Positions 1-10,900 of a stretch of DNA of 64,000 nt are shown piece after piece (positions within the stretch are counted from its first letter, which is position 1; the number at the start of each line of letters is the position of its first letter). The notes under the pieces were generated by a model, which saw only the letters and a program-made list of their open reading frames with translations, was not told the origin of the DNA and made no database searches. Source of the stretch: Fulvitalea axinellae (GTDB lineage Bacteria; Bacteroidota; Bacteroidia; Cytophagales; Cyclobacteriaceae); assembly GCF_036492835.1 (NCBI RefSeq), contig NZ_AP025314.1, forward strand, positions 3,204,010 through 3,268,009, written 5' to 3'. The position numbers were made by a program, and so were the translations under genes.

Positions 1-3000
1 ATTTTTCTCGATAACAGCGACTAGCCCCCTAACATTTTCATAAAGAGTATCTAGTTTCCCAGAAAACCAATCGTGAACAAATTGTATACGTGAAGTTTGC
101 GTCTCTGAATTCCACTTTTGCACTATATCGGTTATACCCGCACTTTTAAACAGTGATTGGAGTTCCGAAAAAGGCTTTTTTAAAACCGAATTTGGTTCTG
201 ATGCTCCTTCCAATACCCTTTCAAACAGTACTGTTATATCTTTCGATCTCCAATAATTAAACGCCGTCTCTCTTAAGACCAATTCTTTTGCTCTTTCTAT
301 CTTTTCGGCTACTTCACTTTTTTGTTTTTCCGGCCATTCCGAAATCGAAGAAACGGTACGTCGTAAACTAAGCTTAATAAAATTCTGATTTAGCCTCATA
401 GCTAAATATCCCAAAATAGTTTCCTCTCTCGTTTCCTTTAAAAGGGTTTCAAATAATTCTACTTCGCCTTTCTCTATATCATAAATAACATGTGTTTCAG
501 CTGTTCCTTTCAATTCTTGAAAAAGACGGTAACGCATACCCTTAATTGTTAATTCAGAAGCAATTTCATCCCCTTGATTTTCAAGCATCGACAAAACACG
601 AAATTCCTTAACAGTATGCTTAACTATTCCCTTTTTCTCTTTCTGAATAAACTCAAACAGCAACCTAGACTCGTTCGGCAATTGATTTAACAAAACCTCT
701 TCCCAAACCATCTCAGTCAGATGAATTGACTTTTTATGAAAAGCCTTTTTAAGTATCGAATAGAATATCTCGTTTGTATTTCTTTCAACTTCATTATTTT
801 CAAAAAAAACTGCGGAACTTTCGACCCATTGAGGGAGGCCAATAATTGATTCAACCCATTGGCGTATTTGCGCTTCCGAAAAATAATAACTCACTCCATC
901 AGCCAATTCATCCGCTTCTATTCCATTTTGAATAAATCCGTTAAATAACTCCAACCCTTTACCCGTCTCCAGAGTCAACTCAATTAACTCAGACACAGGC
1001 CTATCGAGCGAAATCATTCTATTGATTACAATTTGAACTAACTGAGAAACAGGTTCTACCTCCTTGGCTTTTTCAGTTTCAAATACTTCGAGCTGTTGAG
1101 ACGCCTCAGCCTCCAGGTCAAAATCTTCTATCCATTTCAAAATGCGCTTCCATTCACGCTGAACTTCTCGTTTGTCTTTAATTCGTTGGATAGCTTTTTT
1201 TAGCTCTTGCTCCGTATCTTTCGATTCCTGATACTCTGATAGAATTTCTCGCAATATAATTTGACCCGTTTCCTTAGAGCCTGTTAACGTTACAGAAACA
1301 GATTCTAATCTTGCGTATATAGATATCGCCCAATCGTATTTCTCAGTTTTTTTAATCCACTTTGATAACGTTTCGAAATCAACAACCAAAAAGAATCTGC
1401 TTCTTTCCTCAAAACCTACAGATTCCATAATTTCGACTAGAGCAGACTCGTCCAACCTACCGACTAATTCGCTCAACGTTTCTGAATCTGGTCCAAAACC
1501 TGTTTTTAAAAAGACTTCTAATTGTTCTTTTACTTCTAGCTCCTTTCCGAATAATTGAATTGGCTTAACCGCAGGCTTTTCCCATCCGCCAACTACGCTC
1601 AACGCCCTTGCCCAATAAAGCTTTTCGCTTTCTTCAAGGGCATCTATTTCCAATAATTTATTTCGCCATTCTGTTTGAATTTTATCTGTATCAAACAAAC
1701 CTTCGTCTGAAAAATAAAACTCCAGAACCAAGGCTACATATTCACGAAAAACGATCGGACGCTTCTCATTTTTAATAGGCCCATAAATAATTTGATCCGC
1801 AATCCATTCCAATTTGGGAATATCATTAGCAATCTCTTCCAATAAGAGCTTTTGAGACTCCATACCAAACTGAAAAACCAAACGGTTAATTGAATCGATT
1901 GGATAACCACCTAACCTCAGGCTCCCTAACAATTGACCGCCTCGTCCCTGCTTTATTAGCTGCACTAAAACTTTATCCGGTGTTTCCGTCTCTTTAGTTT
2001 CTAACCAAACACCACCTCTTAAAAATGTGATTATAGTTTTGAGCCCGTCAACCTCTCCAAAAGGCATTCTCTTATTTTTACGTTTTGGAGAATCGCCAGT
2101 AATGCTTTCTTGCTGTATGACTTCCTTTATTCGCTTTCTTTTCTCCGCATCACCTTTTACAAGAACCTCTAACCTTAACTCCACAGTCTCCAACATTTCT
2201 TGTACTGTCGGCACCACTTCCTTTTTAACCTGAAATCTTATTTCATCGAATAACGAATCTATAGTTTCACGAACTTCATTTTTATTAATAAACAACTCGA
2301 CCTTACGGACAACCCGTTCCGCTATTTCTTTTCGTTTGGCCAGAACCCCTTCTACAAGGCGTAAACGAACTTTAGCATGAGAAAACACTTCTTTTATCCC
2401 TCGTTCCGATTCGCTTCTTTGTATCAGAATCGTTTCCCACTTTTCTAATTCCCTAACTGTAGGCTGATAAAGTTTTAAAGCTATTTCTAAAAGCTTTCGA
2501 TGTGCCGAAACCGGATCTGATATTATATTTTCGCTTAAAACTTTCTGTATATCTTTTTCATACGCATCTCTCAACTCTGGCCTACCGACTTCCACAAAAA
2601 GATATCTCCAAGAGCCCACAAAACTCTTAACCTTTACCGCATCCGGCGTATAACCCGAAAAATCAACCGACACACTACTATCCTGAACATACAAGTCCGC
2701 TAAATGACTCTGTATTTTTTCAGAAAAATCCGTTTCCCAAAGCCCCGCATCCCTTAAATTCTCTTTCACTAAATGAAAAAAACGAGCGATTCTATTTGAA
2801 TTCGAAAGACCTTTCGGAATCAAACCGTAAACCGCATTCACTATCTTTTCAATACGTAAGCGATCCTCCGCATTTTCACTTATTCTTTCGGAAAGTATTT
2901 TTAATTTTTTCTTTTCCTCTTCCGTTCTTTCGGAAACAAACTCACCCTGAGCCTTTTGCCAATCAAATCCCTTTTCTCCTACCGAAACAAGAATACTCTG

Positions 3001-4659
3001 AAATTCCTCCATTACACCGTATTCTTCCAATACAAAAATTGGATACTCGAAAGAGTCTACGATTAACTCTGTCAACGTTTTACCAGTAAGTTTTTCATTT
3101 CTAACCAACTCGGTAATTCGCTTTCTGAAAACTGATAATTGCCCAACAGGAATGCTTCCTTCATCTAATGTCTCCAACGCTTTCCCAACTCCCGCCAAGG
3201 CCGAATCCAACCTGGACAATAACCAAGCTTTAAAAGAATAGCTTTCTATTCCAGCAATCATAGCACGTCCAGGTTTGGTATCCACATCATCCTCTTTCAT
3301 CATCTCGGCTACTTTGGAATAGAAAATATCCAATTCTGGGCTTTCCTGATTTACAAATCGCCCAATCTCTTTTCCTGCGCGTTCCAATACCAAAGCGTAA
3401 AATGGAGCGTCAAGACGTGTACCCGCTCCCGTGGCGAAGGCAAAAAGCTGTTCTTTTATTAATTCATCCACGCTTCCGCTTAAGAAACCGCCTCTTTGAA
3501 ACGTTCTTCTCAAACGCATCAACCTGTCCACACTTCTTGCCGAAGCAGTTCCTACAACTTCCACCAGATTTCGAAAAACATCAATTCCCAACGCCTTTGC
3601 CCAGCGACCAAAAAATGACAACTGATTTCGTGTCCTTAGCTTTCCGAAAAATTCACGGACACGTTCTTTTCCGTGTTGGGAAGACAATATTCCTTTAACC
3701 AGTATTTCGGCAATATTTCCCGCTATAAGACCACTCCAACTCGGTAACCTTTTGTGTTCTAGATAATATTGAAGAACATCAAAATCGTCATATAGAAAAG
3801 CGTAGTCACTTTTCACCCAATTATTCTCTCTTTCCTTCCGTTCCTGACCTCTATTCCAATCCAAAAAATCACGAATATCACTTCTATAAAATGGTCTAGA
3901 AATATCTCGTTCGGCCAATCCCGTTTTTAGGAAATACCCAACAGCCCTGCGCGTTTCCGAAAAACTCAATGTGTAATGAGTTTCCTTATGCAACAAGTGT
4001 AAAAACCGAAGAATCCTCTGTTCCAAAAGCTTACCTTTCGCACTTCCGTCAAAACGCTCCACACCCCAACGCAACTGTGTCCGCAAAAGGCTTTTTCGGG
4101 ACACAGGTATCAGATTTCGTCCCGCTTTTTTATTCCAATAAGTCACAAGCGAATCATAGCTCAAAGCCCCAAACAATCGATTCATTTCCGTATTGGAAAG
4201 CTTATTCAAACTTTCCATCGTTTCGGAAATCGCTTCGGGATCTTTAAACGCTTCGTCCAAAACCCTCGAATCCTCCACATACCCGTGGCGCAGGTATGTC
4301 ATTAATTCTCCGGCCATATAATCCTTTTTCCAAAACGGCCGTTCTTCGCTGGGCTCTTCTACCGATTCCGTTTTTGACAGGTTTCGTTTTCTTTCATCAA
4401 GCACTTCCTTTAATTGGGTCGCCACCCTTTCCGCAAAACTTTCAGAATCTACGGATTCTCCCAAATCAAACGTTAAAACCAATTCCGGCAGATATAATAA
4501 AGAATCCGGCCCCGCTACCTCATCAAGTACGGGTTCTAACCTGCTCTCCAGCCCCCTTCGTACCCTCCGCACCAATTCCTCCGAATTCCAGGCATCAGAT
4601 TTACCGGAAAACTGCATCTGCACTTGCAACTTTTTGATTCTATGTAGATTCTTAGCCAT
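1..4659 (-). CDS. eCIS tape-measure protein, partial (C-terminus beyond window)
   Basis: Reading the minus strand from an ATG at 4659 gives an uninterrupted frame of 1553 codons to the window edge, so the C-terminus is missing. The N-terminus (MAKNLHRIKKLQVQMQFSG, then a segment ending LPELVLTFDLGES near residues 55-65) resembles the N-terminal domain of the contractile injection system tape-measure family (Afp14-like, Pfam CIS_TMP). The rest is Glu/Lys/Leu-rich and mostly helical, with many repeated amphipathic segments and no membrane helices. In eCIS particles this protein fixes tube length. Family knowledge would predict a long sheath from a tape measure above 1550 residues. It starts 81 bases after the baseplate gene, in the same direction, so the two are probably cotranscribed. 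The assignment rests on the N-terminal resemblance and the neighbour. The alternative is an unrelated large coiled-coil protein. Confidence 0.75.
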   Translation of the reverse strand, partial: MAKNLHRIKKLQVQMQFSGKSDAWNSEELVRRVRRGLESRLEPVLDEVAGPDSLLYLPELVLTFDLGESVDSESFAERVATQLKEVLDERKRNLSKTESVEEPSEERPFWKKDYMAGELMTYLRHGYVEDSRVLDEAFKDPEAISETMESLNKLSNTEMNRLFGALSYDSLVTYWNKKAGRNLIPVSRKSLLRTQLRWGVERFDGSAKGKLLEQRILRFLHLLHKETHYTLSFSETRRAVGYFLKTGLAERDISRPFYRSDIRDFLDWNRGQERKERENNWVKSDYAFLYDDFDVLQYYLEHKRLPSWSGLIAGNIAEILVKGILSSQHGKERVREFFGKLRTRNQLSFFGRWAKALGIDVFRNLVEVVGTASARSVDRLMRLRRTFQRGGFLSGSVDELIKEQLFAFATGAGTRLDAPFYALVLERAGKEIGRFVNQESPELDIFYSKVAEMMKEDDVDTKPGRAMIAGIESYSFKAWLLSRLDSALAGVGKALETLDEGSIPVGQLSVFRKRITELVRNEKLTGKTLTELIVDSFEYPIFVLEEYGVMEEFQSILVSVGEKGFDWQKAQGEFVSERTEEEKKKLKILSERISENAEDRLRIEKIVNAVYGLIPKGLSNSNRIARFFHLVKENLRDAGLWETDFSEKIQSHLADLYVQDSSVSVDFSGYTPDAVKVKSFVGSWRYLFVEVGRPELRDAYEKDIQKVLSENIISDPVSAHRKLLEIALKLYQPTVRELEKWETILIQRSESERGIKEVFSHAKVRLRLVEGVLAKRKEIAERVVRKVELFINKNEVRETIDSLFDEIRFQVKKEVVPTVQEMLETVELRLEVLVKGDAEKRKRIKEVIQQESITGDSPKRKNKRMPFGEVDGLKTIITFLRGGVWLETKETETPDKVLVQLIKQGRGGQLLGSLRLGGYPIDSINRLVFQFGMESQKLLLEEIANDIPKLEWIADQIIYGPIKNEKRPIVFREYVALVLEFYFSDEGLFDTDKIQTEWRNKLLEIDALEESEKLYWARALSVVGGWEKPAVKPIQLFGKELEVKEQLEVFLKTGFGPDSETLSELVGRLDESALVEIMESVGFEERSRFFLVVDFETLSKWIKKTEKYDWAISIYARLESVSVTLTGSKETGQIILREILSEYQESKDTEQELKKAIQRIKDKREVQREWKRILKWIEDFDLEAEASQQLEVFETEKAKEVEPVSQLVQIVINRMISLDRPVSELIELTLETGKGLELFNGFIQNGIEADELADGVSYYFSEAQIRQWVESIIGLPQWVESSAVFFENNEVERNTNEIFYSILKKAFHKKSIHLTEMVWEEVLLNQLPNESRLLFEFIQKEKKGIVKHTVKEFRVLSMLENQGDEIASELTIKGMRYRLFQELKGTAETHVIYDIEKGEVELFETLLKETREETILGYLAMRLNQNFIKLSLRRTVSSISEWPEKQKSEVAEKIERAKELVLRETAFNYWRSKDITVLFERVLEGASEPNSVLKKPFSELQSLFKSAGITDIVQKWNSETQTSRIQFVHDWFSGKLDTLYENVRGLVAVIEKN

Positions 4660-4740
4660 AGGAAAAATTATATTTCAAAAAATCACCAATCAAATAAGAT
4701 CTCTATTCCAGAAAACGGGGTTCCCCCAAACCATACAGCG

Positions 4741-7419
4741 TCAATCTGTCCTATTTTCCTTTTCCAGTTCTCTATAATAAATCTGAAATTCCCTCAATAA
4801 CTCAATAAGCTGAAACGACAACTCATCCATTTTAAACGGATCCTTTTCAGTCTGTTTCTTATACTCTAACCAAGGTTCCAAAGTCGCTTCAAGGCGTGTC
4901 ATATTCCGCAGTGACAACGGGAAGAAATCAACTGTTATATATGCCGGCATGTGCTTTAGAATAATCGACCGGAAAAGCCTTTCGAATTCCGTATCCTGAA
5001 AACGCCGAGTCCAATTCGGGTACGCCACACTTATGCGGGATTCGTAAAAATCCGACGACACTTCTTTCGCTACGTTTTGCAACCTCACAAACTCAAATTT
5101 CGATAGTGCCAAAGCTTCCGTTAACTGAATTGATTTGAGGTATTCGGAAATATCCGTGGCTTCGGCCATTGCTTCAGCTTCCGTTAAATAAGAACCGGAC
5201 GCTTTGCCTAATCTGGCATGACTCAATGGGTCTACAATCAACAATTCCCACTCGTCAATTGCCTCCTGATTAGTCACAAAACAATCCATGGAAACCCCTT
5301 TTCTTAATAATTCGAAAACCCGGGCTCGCTGAGCGTCAAGACTATCGGCGACTGGGCTCACCAAGAAAACCTCTCCCCTGTCGTCGTAGAGACGAAAATG
5401 GTACTGATCCATATGCGACGGACGCAAAAGGATGTGTTCTATCACATGAAAACCGTCGCAGAAGCGGTTTAGACCCTCAAAATTCTTTATCAGCTTTCGC
5501 TTCAGGTCACGTAAATCGTCCAAACTGTCACTAGAGGCCACTTGCGTTATCTCATCCCCGAGGACCAGATGCAACGACGGCTGACTTTCTTCCCCGTCTC
5601 TTAGAAGTTTAAAATTCTTTTTCAAAACCGCACTACGGAAAAGCCTTCTCAAAAAATCTGGTCTTTCCGAAACGATTGTCACGCTATTGTCCCCAAAAGA
5701 ATTCGGAATATGGTCGAACCCCGGAATACGCAATAAATGTTCACGAACCACATCTTCTTTTTCAAAAGCGTGTAAAGTTCTATATTCCGGATCTAGATCC
5801 AACAAAAGGCATACTTTGCGCTTAAAATCCGGGACATTATGTTTTCCGGTAGGCTCCAGTCCATAATTGTAAGCCCTTGACCGGTATTTGCTTAGTTCCG
5901 GGTATATTTTCAGTAATTCGCTTTTTCTGCGAATCGCCGTTTCAGGTTTATCTTTATATAAAACGGATGAAAATGTTCTGGAATCTTCACCAAAACGGGC
6001 CAACAAATGATCCAACGCCCGGTTCCGCCTATCATAAAAACTCTCTTCCGGATTCGCCGTATCCTCCACTTTTCTGGATATTTCTTTTAACCCAGATTTT
6101 AGCACAACATCCAAGTCCGGAATACTCTCCGGGAGTTGAGTGAAATATGTTTTTTTCAAATTTTCATTCAACGAAAAGAAATGTTTCAGATTCGCTAGTT
6201 GGGCTAAATGATTTGCCATCAATTGCTCAAAAAAATACAAATACGCTTTTAGTTGCGCAGCTCTACTTTTTCTGTCGGCGCTGGCTTTTCCCGGAACGCC
6301 TTCCGGACCCACTCCATATATTTGCGGAAATAGGTTTTGAATTGAATCATAACGCTGAAGACCGTCTAGGTTTTTGGTTTTGAACTTGTCGTTTTTCTCA
6401 AAAACCCGCCTGATTTCGAAAGCCTTTTGCTTTTGGGCCTTCATTAATCTAAATGAACGCTTTGTCGCCCCGATATCCACCGGATAACGAACCCCTTCGC
6501 TATACACTTTTATTCTCGAAAGAGTTAAATCAACGTCCAAAGCCGAAAAACTGTCGGAAGGAACTTTTACCACTTTGTCTTTCGCTCTTTCATATTGATC
6601 CAACAATACTTCGAATTTTCTTAAAGAGCGGATATCTTCCTGTGACAATAACTTTTGTTCAAGCGCTGGAATATTTATCAAAGCGCTTTTCTCGTGCAAG
6701 TCACGGCTTCTTATAAAACCATGAACCGGTTTCGGACCGTCAAAGGCTTCTTTTCTCGACAAATCATCCAGAGTATGAAACTCGACTCCCGGGTTAAGGA
6801 AATCTTCCAGCTCAAAAAGGAGCTTCGCCAAAAGCATTTCCACATTCACCCAGCTTCCCACTTCTATTTCCGCCTCAATCCCGACCGGATATTCCTTCAA
6901 TACCGTTACGGTGCCTATATCCTCGCACAGGTTCCGGTTTCTCATATATAGTTTCCGCACCTTTTCGGCCACTTTCCCTTTTCTGTTTTCGAAAAGGTTT
7001 CTGCGTGTCTGGATAAAGATATCGTAAGTGCCGGCCGGTTTTTTTCTGGGCTCAAACCAAATATTAGAGATTTCGGGAATTCTGTCGATAAACATTTTCC
7101 GATAATCCTCAACAGTTACCGGGCCTGTAGTCAAAATCGTTTGGGCGTCGAATAACGCGTTTTCCCGCGCAATGTTTTCGGGGCGGTCTTCACCAAAGAA
7201 CAACAAATCCCCCACATCGAAACTGGTTCTGTAGCCCAAATCCGTAAGGGCGTACACCAGCTGTTCCAAAATCGTATAGCCGGGATCGTGAGCGTTAAAA
7301 TCTGTCCATATTTTTCCGGAAAGCTGTTGCGCAAGGTCCAATCCTTCGCGCATTAGTTTTCCGAAATCCATGCTTTCGGAGTATTTTAATTTCTTTTCTA
7401 ATGTTACAGGTTCCTGCAT
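4741..7419 (-). CDS. eCIS baseplate wedge protein (Afp12 / J-like)
   Basis: This is an 892-residue cytosolic protein with no signal peptide or membrane helix. Residues 38-47 read WTDFNAHDPG, followed by a helix ending in LGYRT. This is the hallmark N-terminus of the large Afp12-type baseplate proteins of extracellular contractile injection systems and related tailocins, which contribute to the baseplate wedge around the spike. The remainder is poorly conserved, with many charged residues. A stretch near residues 630-650 (GFHVIEHILLRPS) matches a motif I associate with Bacteroidota members of this family. The gene lies directly upstream of the tape-measure gene, the usual baseplate-then-tape-measure order. 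It is the rightmost eCIS gene here and diverges from purL, so a promoter for this transcript should lie in 7420-7912, though no clear box was seen. The family call is firm, and the exact wedge subunit is inferred. Confidence 0.8.
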   Translation of the reverse strand: MQEPVTLEKKLKYSESMDFGKLMREGLDLAQQLSGKIWTDFNAHDPGYTILEQLVYALTDLGYRTSFDVGDLLFFGEDRPENIARENALFDAQTILTTGPVTVEDYRKMFIDRIPEISNIWFEPRKKPAGTYDIFIQTRRNLFENRKGKVAEKVRKLYMRNRNLCEDIGTVTVLKEYPVGIEAEIEVGSWVNVEMLLAKLLFELEDFLNPGVEFHTLDDLSRKEAFDGPKPVHGFIRSRDLHEKSALINIPALEQKLLSQEDIRSLRKFEVLLDQYERAKDKVVKVPSDSFSALDVDLTLSRIKVYSEGVRYPVDIGATKRSFRLMKAQKQKAFEIRRVFEKNDKFKTKNLDGLQRYDSIQNLFPQIYGVGPEGVPGKASADRKSRAAQLKAYLYFFEQLMANHLAQLANLKHFFSLNENLKKTYFTQLPESIPDLDVVLKSGLKEISRKVEDTANPEESFYDRRNRALDHLLARFGEDSRTFSSVLYKDKPETAIRRKSELLKIYPELSKYRSRAYNYGLEPTGKHNVPDFKRKVCLLLDLDPEYRTLHAFEKEDVVREHLLRIPGFDHIPNSFGDNSVTIVSERPDFLRRLFRSAVLKKNFKLLRDGEESQPSLHLVLGDEITQVASSDSLDDLRDLKRKLIKNFEGLNRFCDGFHVIEHILLRPSHMDQYHFRLYDDRGEVFLVSPVADSLDAQRARVFELLRKGVSMDCFVTNQEAIDEWELLIVDPLSHARLGKASGSYLTEAEAMAEATDISEYLKSIQLTEALALSKFEFVRLQNVAKEVSSDFYESRISVAYPNWTRRFQDTEFERLFRSIILKHMPAYITVDFFPLSLRNMTRLEATLEPWLEYKKQTEKDPFKMDELSFQLIELLREFQIYYRELEKENRTD

Positions 7420-7912
7420 ACCAAAAGGGTTTGTGTCGGGTTAGACGTCCTCGTTAGAAAAAAGAACCCGGCCTGAGCCGTCAACATTTTCGTTACAAAT
7501 TTTGTGCTACTATTCTGAACATTCCGGTGATTTGTCGGTATCCGGCCATTGCGCAGGTTTTAGTGTCGAGTTTTTTACGGTTTGTGTATCCACTATTTGG
7601 GGGATTACGCTATTTTCGCGTCGTACTTGTCCATATTCACAAACCATGTGGCGCGCGAACGGCGCGGGGTACAAGTCTGTCGTACGCACCGGTCACCGAA
7701 AGACGGCGCCGTGGGCAGGCCAAGACAGGACTTTGAACGATCTCTTTTGACCGCGGCGACGTCGCGGCCCTATCTTGTTTCTTGGTATTTTTCGGAAGGT
7801 CGCAAAGCCGAACCTTCCGACAAGCCTCCGGACGGCGCTTCGATTTCGCGGTCGGTTACGTGAACGACAACGGTTTTCCGTTCGCTCGCTCAACTTAACC
7901 TTTATTAATTCG
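7420..7912. other. Divergent intergenic region and long purL leader
   Basis: These 493 bases separate the divergent eCIS baseplate gene and purL. No coding segment was recognised. The frame of purL is open upstream to 7775, but the residues there do not resemble PurL. The part from about 7640 to 7830 is noticeably GC-rich. It holds an inverted repeat with a 9-base stem, 7792-7800 pairing with 7812-7820, consistent with a structured 5' leader on the purL transcript. No known riboswitch class was recognised. Confidence 0.5.
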
Positions 7913-10900
7913 ATGGTACTATTTTATCAAGGGGTTCATCAGAACCTTTTCGCCGTGGAATACTCAGGCGAGGCCCATCCGCAAGACTTCGACAAACTCA
8001 AGTGGCTGTTCGGCAACGCCGAGCGCATCGAAGCCGAAAACGTGGAGGGGACTTTCGTCGGCCCGAGAAAGGAAATGATCACGCCTTGGAGTACAAACGC
8101 CGTGGAAATCACCCAGAATATGGGCATCCAAGGCATCCAGCGCATCGAGGAATTTCATCCGGCCAAAGACGGCGACACCTTCGACCCGATGCTCCAGGCC
8201 CGCTATGAAGGCCTCGGACAAGACGTTTTCACAATCGAGAAACAAGCCGACCCGGTAGTTTACATCGACAACATCGCTGAATACAACAAGGCCGAAGGAT
8301 TGGCCCTCAGCGACGAGGAAGTGAATTACCTGGAAGGTCTTAGCGAAAAACTCGACCGCAAACTGACCGACAGCGAAGTTTTCGGATTTTCGCAAGTAAA
8401 CTCGGAGCACTGCCGACACAAAATCTTCAACGGCACGTTCATTATCGACGGCGAAGAGAAGCCGACCTCCCTCTTCAAACTGATCAAGAAAACTTCGGCG
8501 GAAAACCCGAACCATATCGTTTCGGCCTACAAAGACAACGTCGCCTTTGTGGAAGGACCGAAAGTCGAGCAGTTCGCTCCGAAGAGACAGGATATCCCGG
8601 ATTATTTCGAGACAAAGGAAATCGACACGGTGATTTCCATCAAAGCCGAAACGCACAACTTCCCGACTACAGTCGAGCCGTTTAACGGCGCGGCGACCGG
8701 TACCGGCGGTGAAATCCGCGACCGTATGGCGGGCGGAAAAGCGGCTGTTCCTTTAGCCGGTACGGCGGTTTATATGACCTCATACCCTCGCCTTAACGGC
8801 GGACGTCCGTGGGAAAAAGCGACCGACGCTCGTCCTTGGCTTTACCAAACGCCAATGGACATCCTGATCAAGGCTTCGAACGGCGCCAGCGATTTCGGCA
8901 ACAAATTCGGCCAGCCTTTGATCTGCGGTTCCCTCCTTACTTTCGAACATTTCGAAAAGCAAAAGAAATACGGTTTTGACAAAGTGATCATGCTTGCTGG
9001 CGGTGTAGGGTACGGCAAGAAAAGCGATGCTTTGAAAGAAACCCCGGAAGCCGGCGAGAAGGTTGTCATCATGGGTGGCGACAACTACCGGATCGGTATG
9101 GGCGGTAGCGCCGTTTCGTCGGTTGACACCGGCGAATTCGAAAACGCAATCGAGCTCAACGCCGTTCAGCGTTCGAACCCGGAAATGCAGAAGCGTGTTT
9201 GCAACGCTATCCGCGCGATGTCGGAATCGGATATTAACCCTATCGTTTCCATCCACGACCACGGAGCGGGCGGTCACTTGAACTGCCTCTCGGAGTTGGT
9301 TGAGGATATTGGCGGTAAAATCAACGTTGACAAACTACCTATCGGCGACCCTACACTTTCATCTAAAGAAATCGTAGGAAACGAGTCGCAAGAGCGTATG
9401 GGGCTTGTTATCAAAGAGAAAGACATCGACTTGATCAAAAGCATCGCCGACCGCGAAAGGGCTCCTTTCTATGTTGTCGGTGACACTACCGGCGACATGC
9501 GTTTCAGCTTCAAAAACAATAAAAACGACGAGACTCCGATCGACCTTGAGCTGAAAGACTTCTTCGGCAACCCGCCGAAAACAGTCATGAAGGACAAGAG
9601 CGTACCAAGCGACTTCGAAGGTATTTCTTACACCAACGAAAAAATCGCCGAGTACCTAACCGACGTTCTTCGCCTTGAGGCCGTGGCTTCGAAAGACTGG
9701 CTCACTAACAAAGTGGACCGTTCGGTAACCGGACGCGTAGCGAAACAGCAATGCGCCGGTGAACTTCAGCTTCCGCTGAACAACGTCGCCGTAATGTCTA
9801 TCGACTTCCGCGGAAGAAACGGTATCGCCACTGCGATCGGCCACGCTCCGGTAGCCGCCATGATCGATCCGAAAGCGGGTTCGGTAAACGCTATCGCCGA
9901 GTCGTTGACCAATATCGTATTCGCTCCTTTGAAGCATCGCCTCAATGGCGTTTCGCTTAGCGCGAACTGGATGTGGCCATGTAAGAACGAAGGCGAAGAC
10001 GCCCGACTCTACAAAGCCGTGGAAGCCGCCAGCGATTTCGCTTGCGCATTGGGAATCAACATCCCGACAGGAAAGGATTCGCTTTCGATGACCCAAAAGT
10101 ATGGCGAGGACGTAGTTTACGCTCCCGGTACTGTCATCATCTCGGCCGGAGCCGAAACCGAAGACGTTCGCAAGGTTGTGGAACCAGTGGCGATCAACGC
10201 CGAAGGTAGCGCCATCTTCCATATCGATTTGTCGAAAGACGCGCTCAAGCTTGGAGGCAGTAGCTTCGCCCAAACTCAAAACAAGCTTGGAGACGACGTT
10301 CCTACTATCAAGGATCCGGCGTATTTCAAAAAAGCTTTCAACGCCGTTCAGGAATTGATCTCGGCAGGTGAAGTTTTGGCCGGACACGATATCTCGTCAG
10401 GTGGTTTGATCACCGCTCTCGCCGAGATGACTTTCGCATCCAAAGGACTCGGACTCGACATCGACCTTTCCGCTATCGAAGAGCAAGATCTCGTTAAGCT
10501 TCTCTTCTCTGAGAACAGCGGTCTGATCATCCAAGTTCGTGACGAAGAGAAAGCCAAAGCATTCTTCGAAGAAAACGGCGTAAACGCCACGATGATCGGT
10601 ATCCCTTACGCCGACGAGTTTATCCGCATCCGCAAGGGCGACGATATCTTGGAATTCGGCATCGACAGCCTGCGTGGCGCTTGGGCCGAAACTTCTTACC
10701 TCCTCGACAGAGAGCAGACTCGTGAAGATCTCGCCTTGTCTCGTTACGAAAACATCGTTAACGGACCGTTGTCGAACACCTTCCCTAAAAACTTCGAAGG
10801 GACTTTCGCCTCGTTGGGAATCGATCCTGACCGCAAGGAAAAATCGGGAATCAAAGCCGCTATCATCCGTGAAAAAGGCGTAAACGGCGACCGCGAGATG

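Noticed and set aside
2027..4637. Several plus-strand open frames of 92-113 codons
   Set aside because: They lie opposite the tape-measure frame, which is continuous on the minus strand, and have no recognisable domains or starts.
7775..7912. N-terminal extension of PurL by 46 codons
   Set aside because: The residues do not resemble PurL. The ATG at 7913 gives the family N-terminus.
7964..8656. 230-codon minus-strand frame within purL
   Set aside because: It is an antisense shadow produced by the regular codon use of purL, with no domain. The same holds for 8780-9277, 9656-10387 and 10397-10945.
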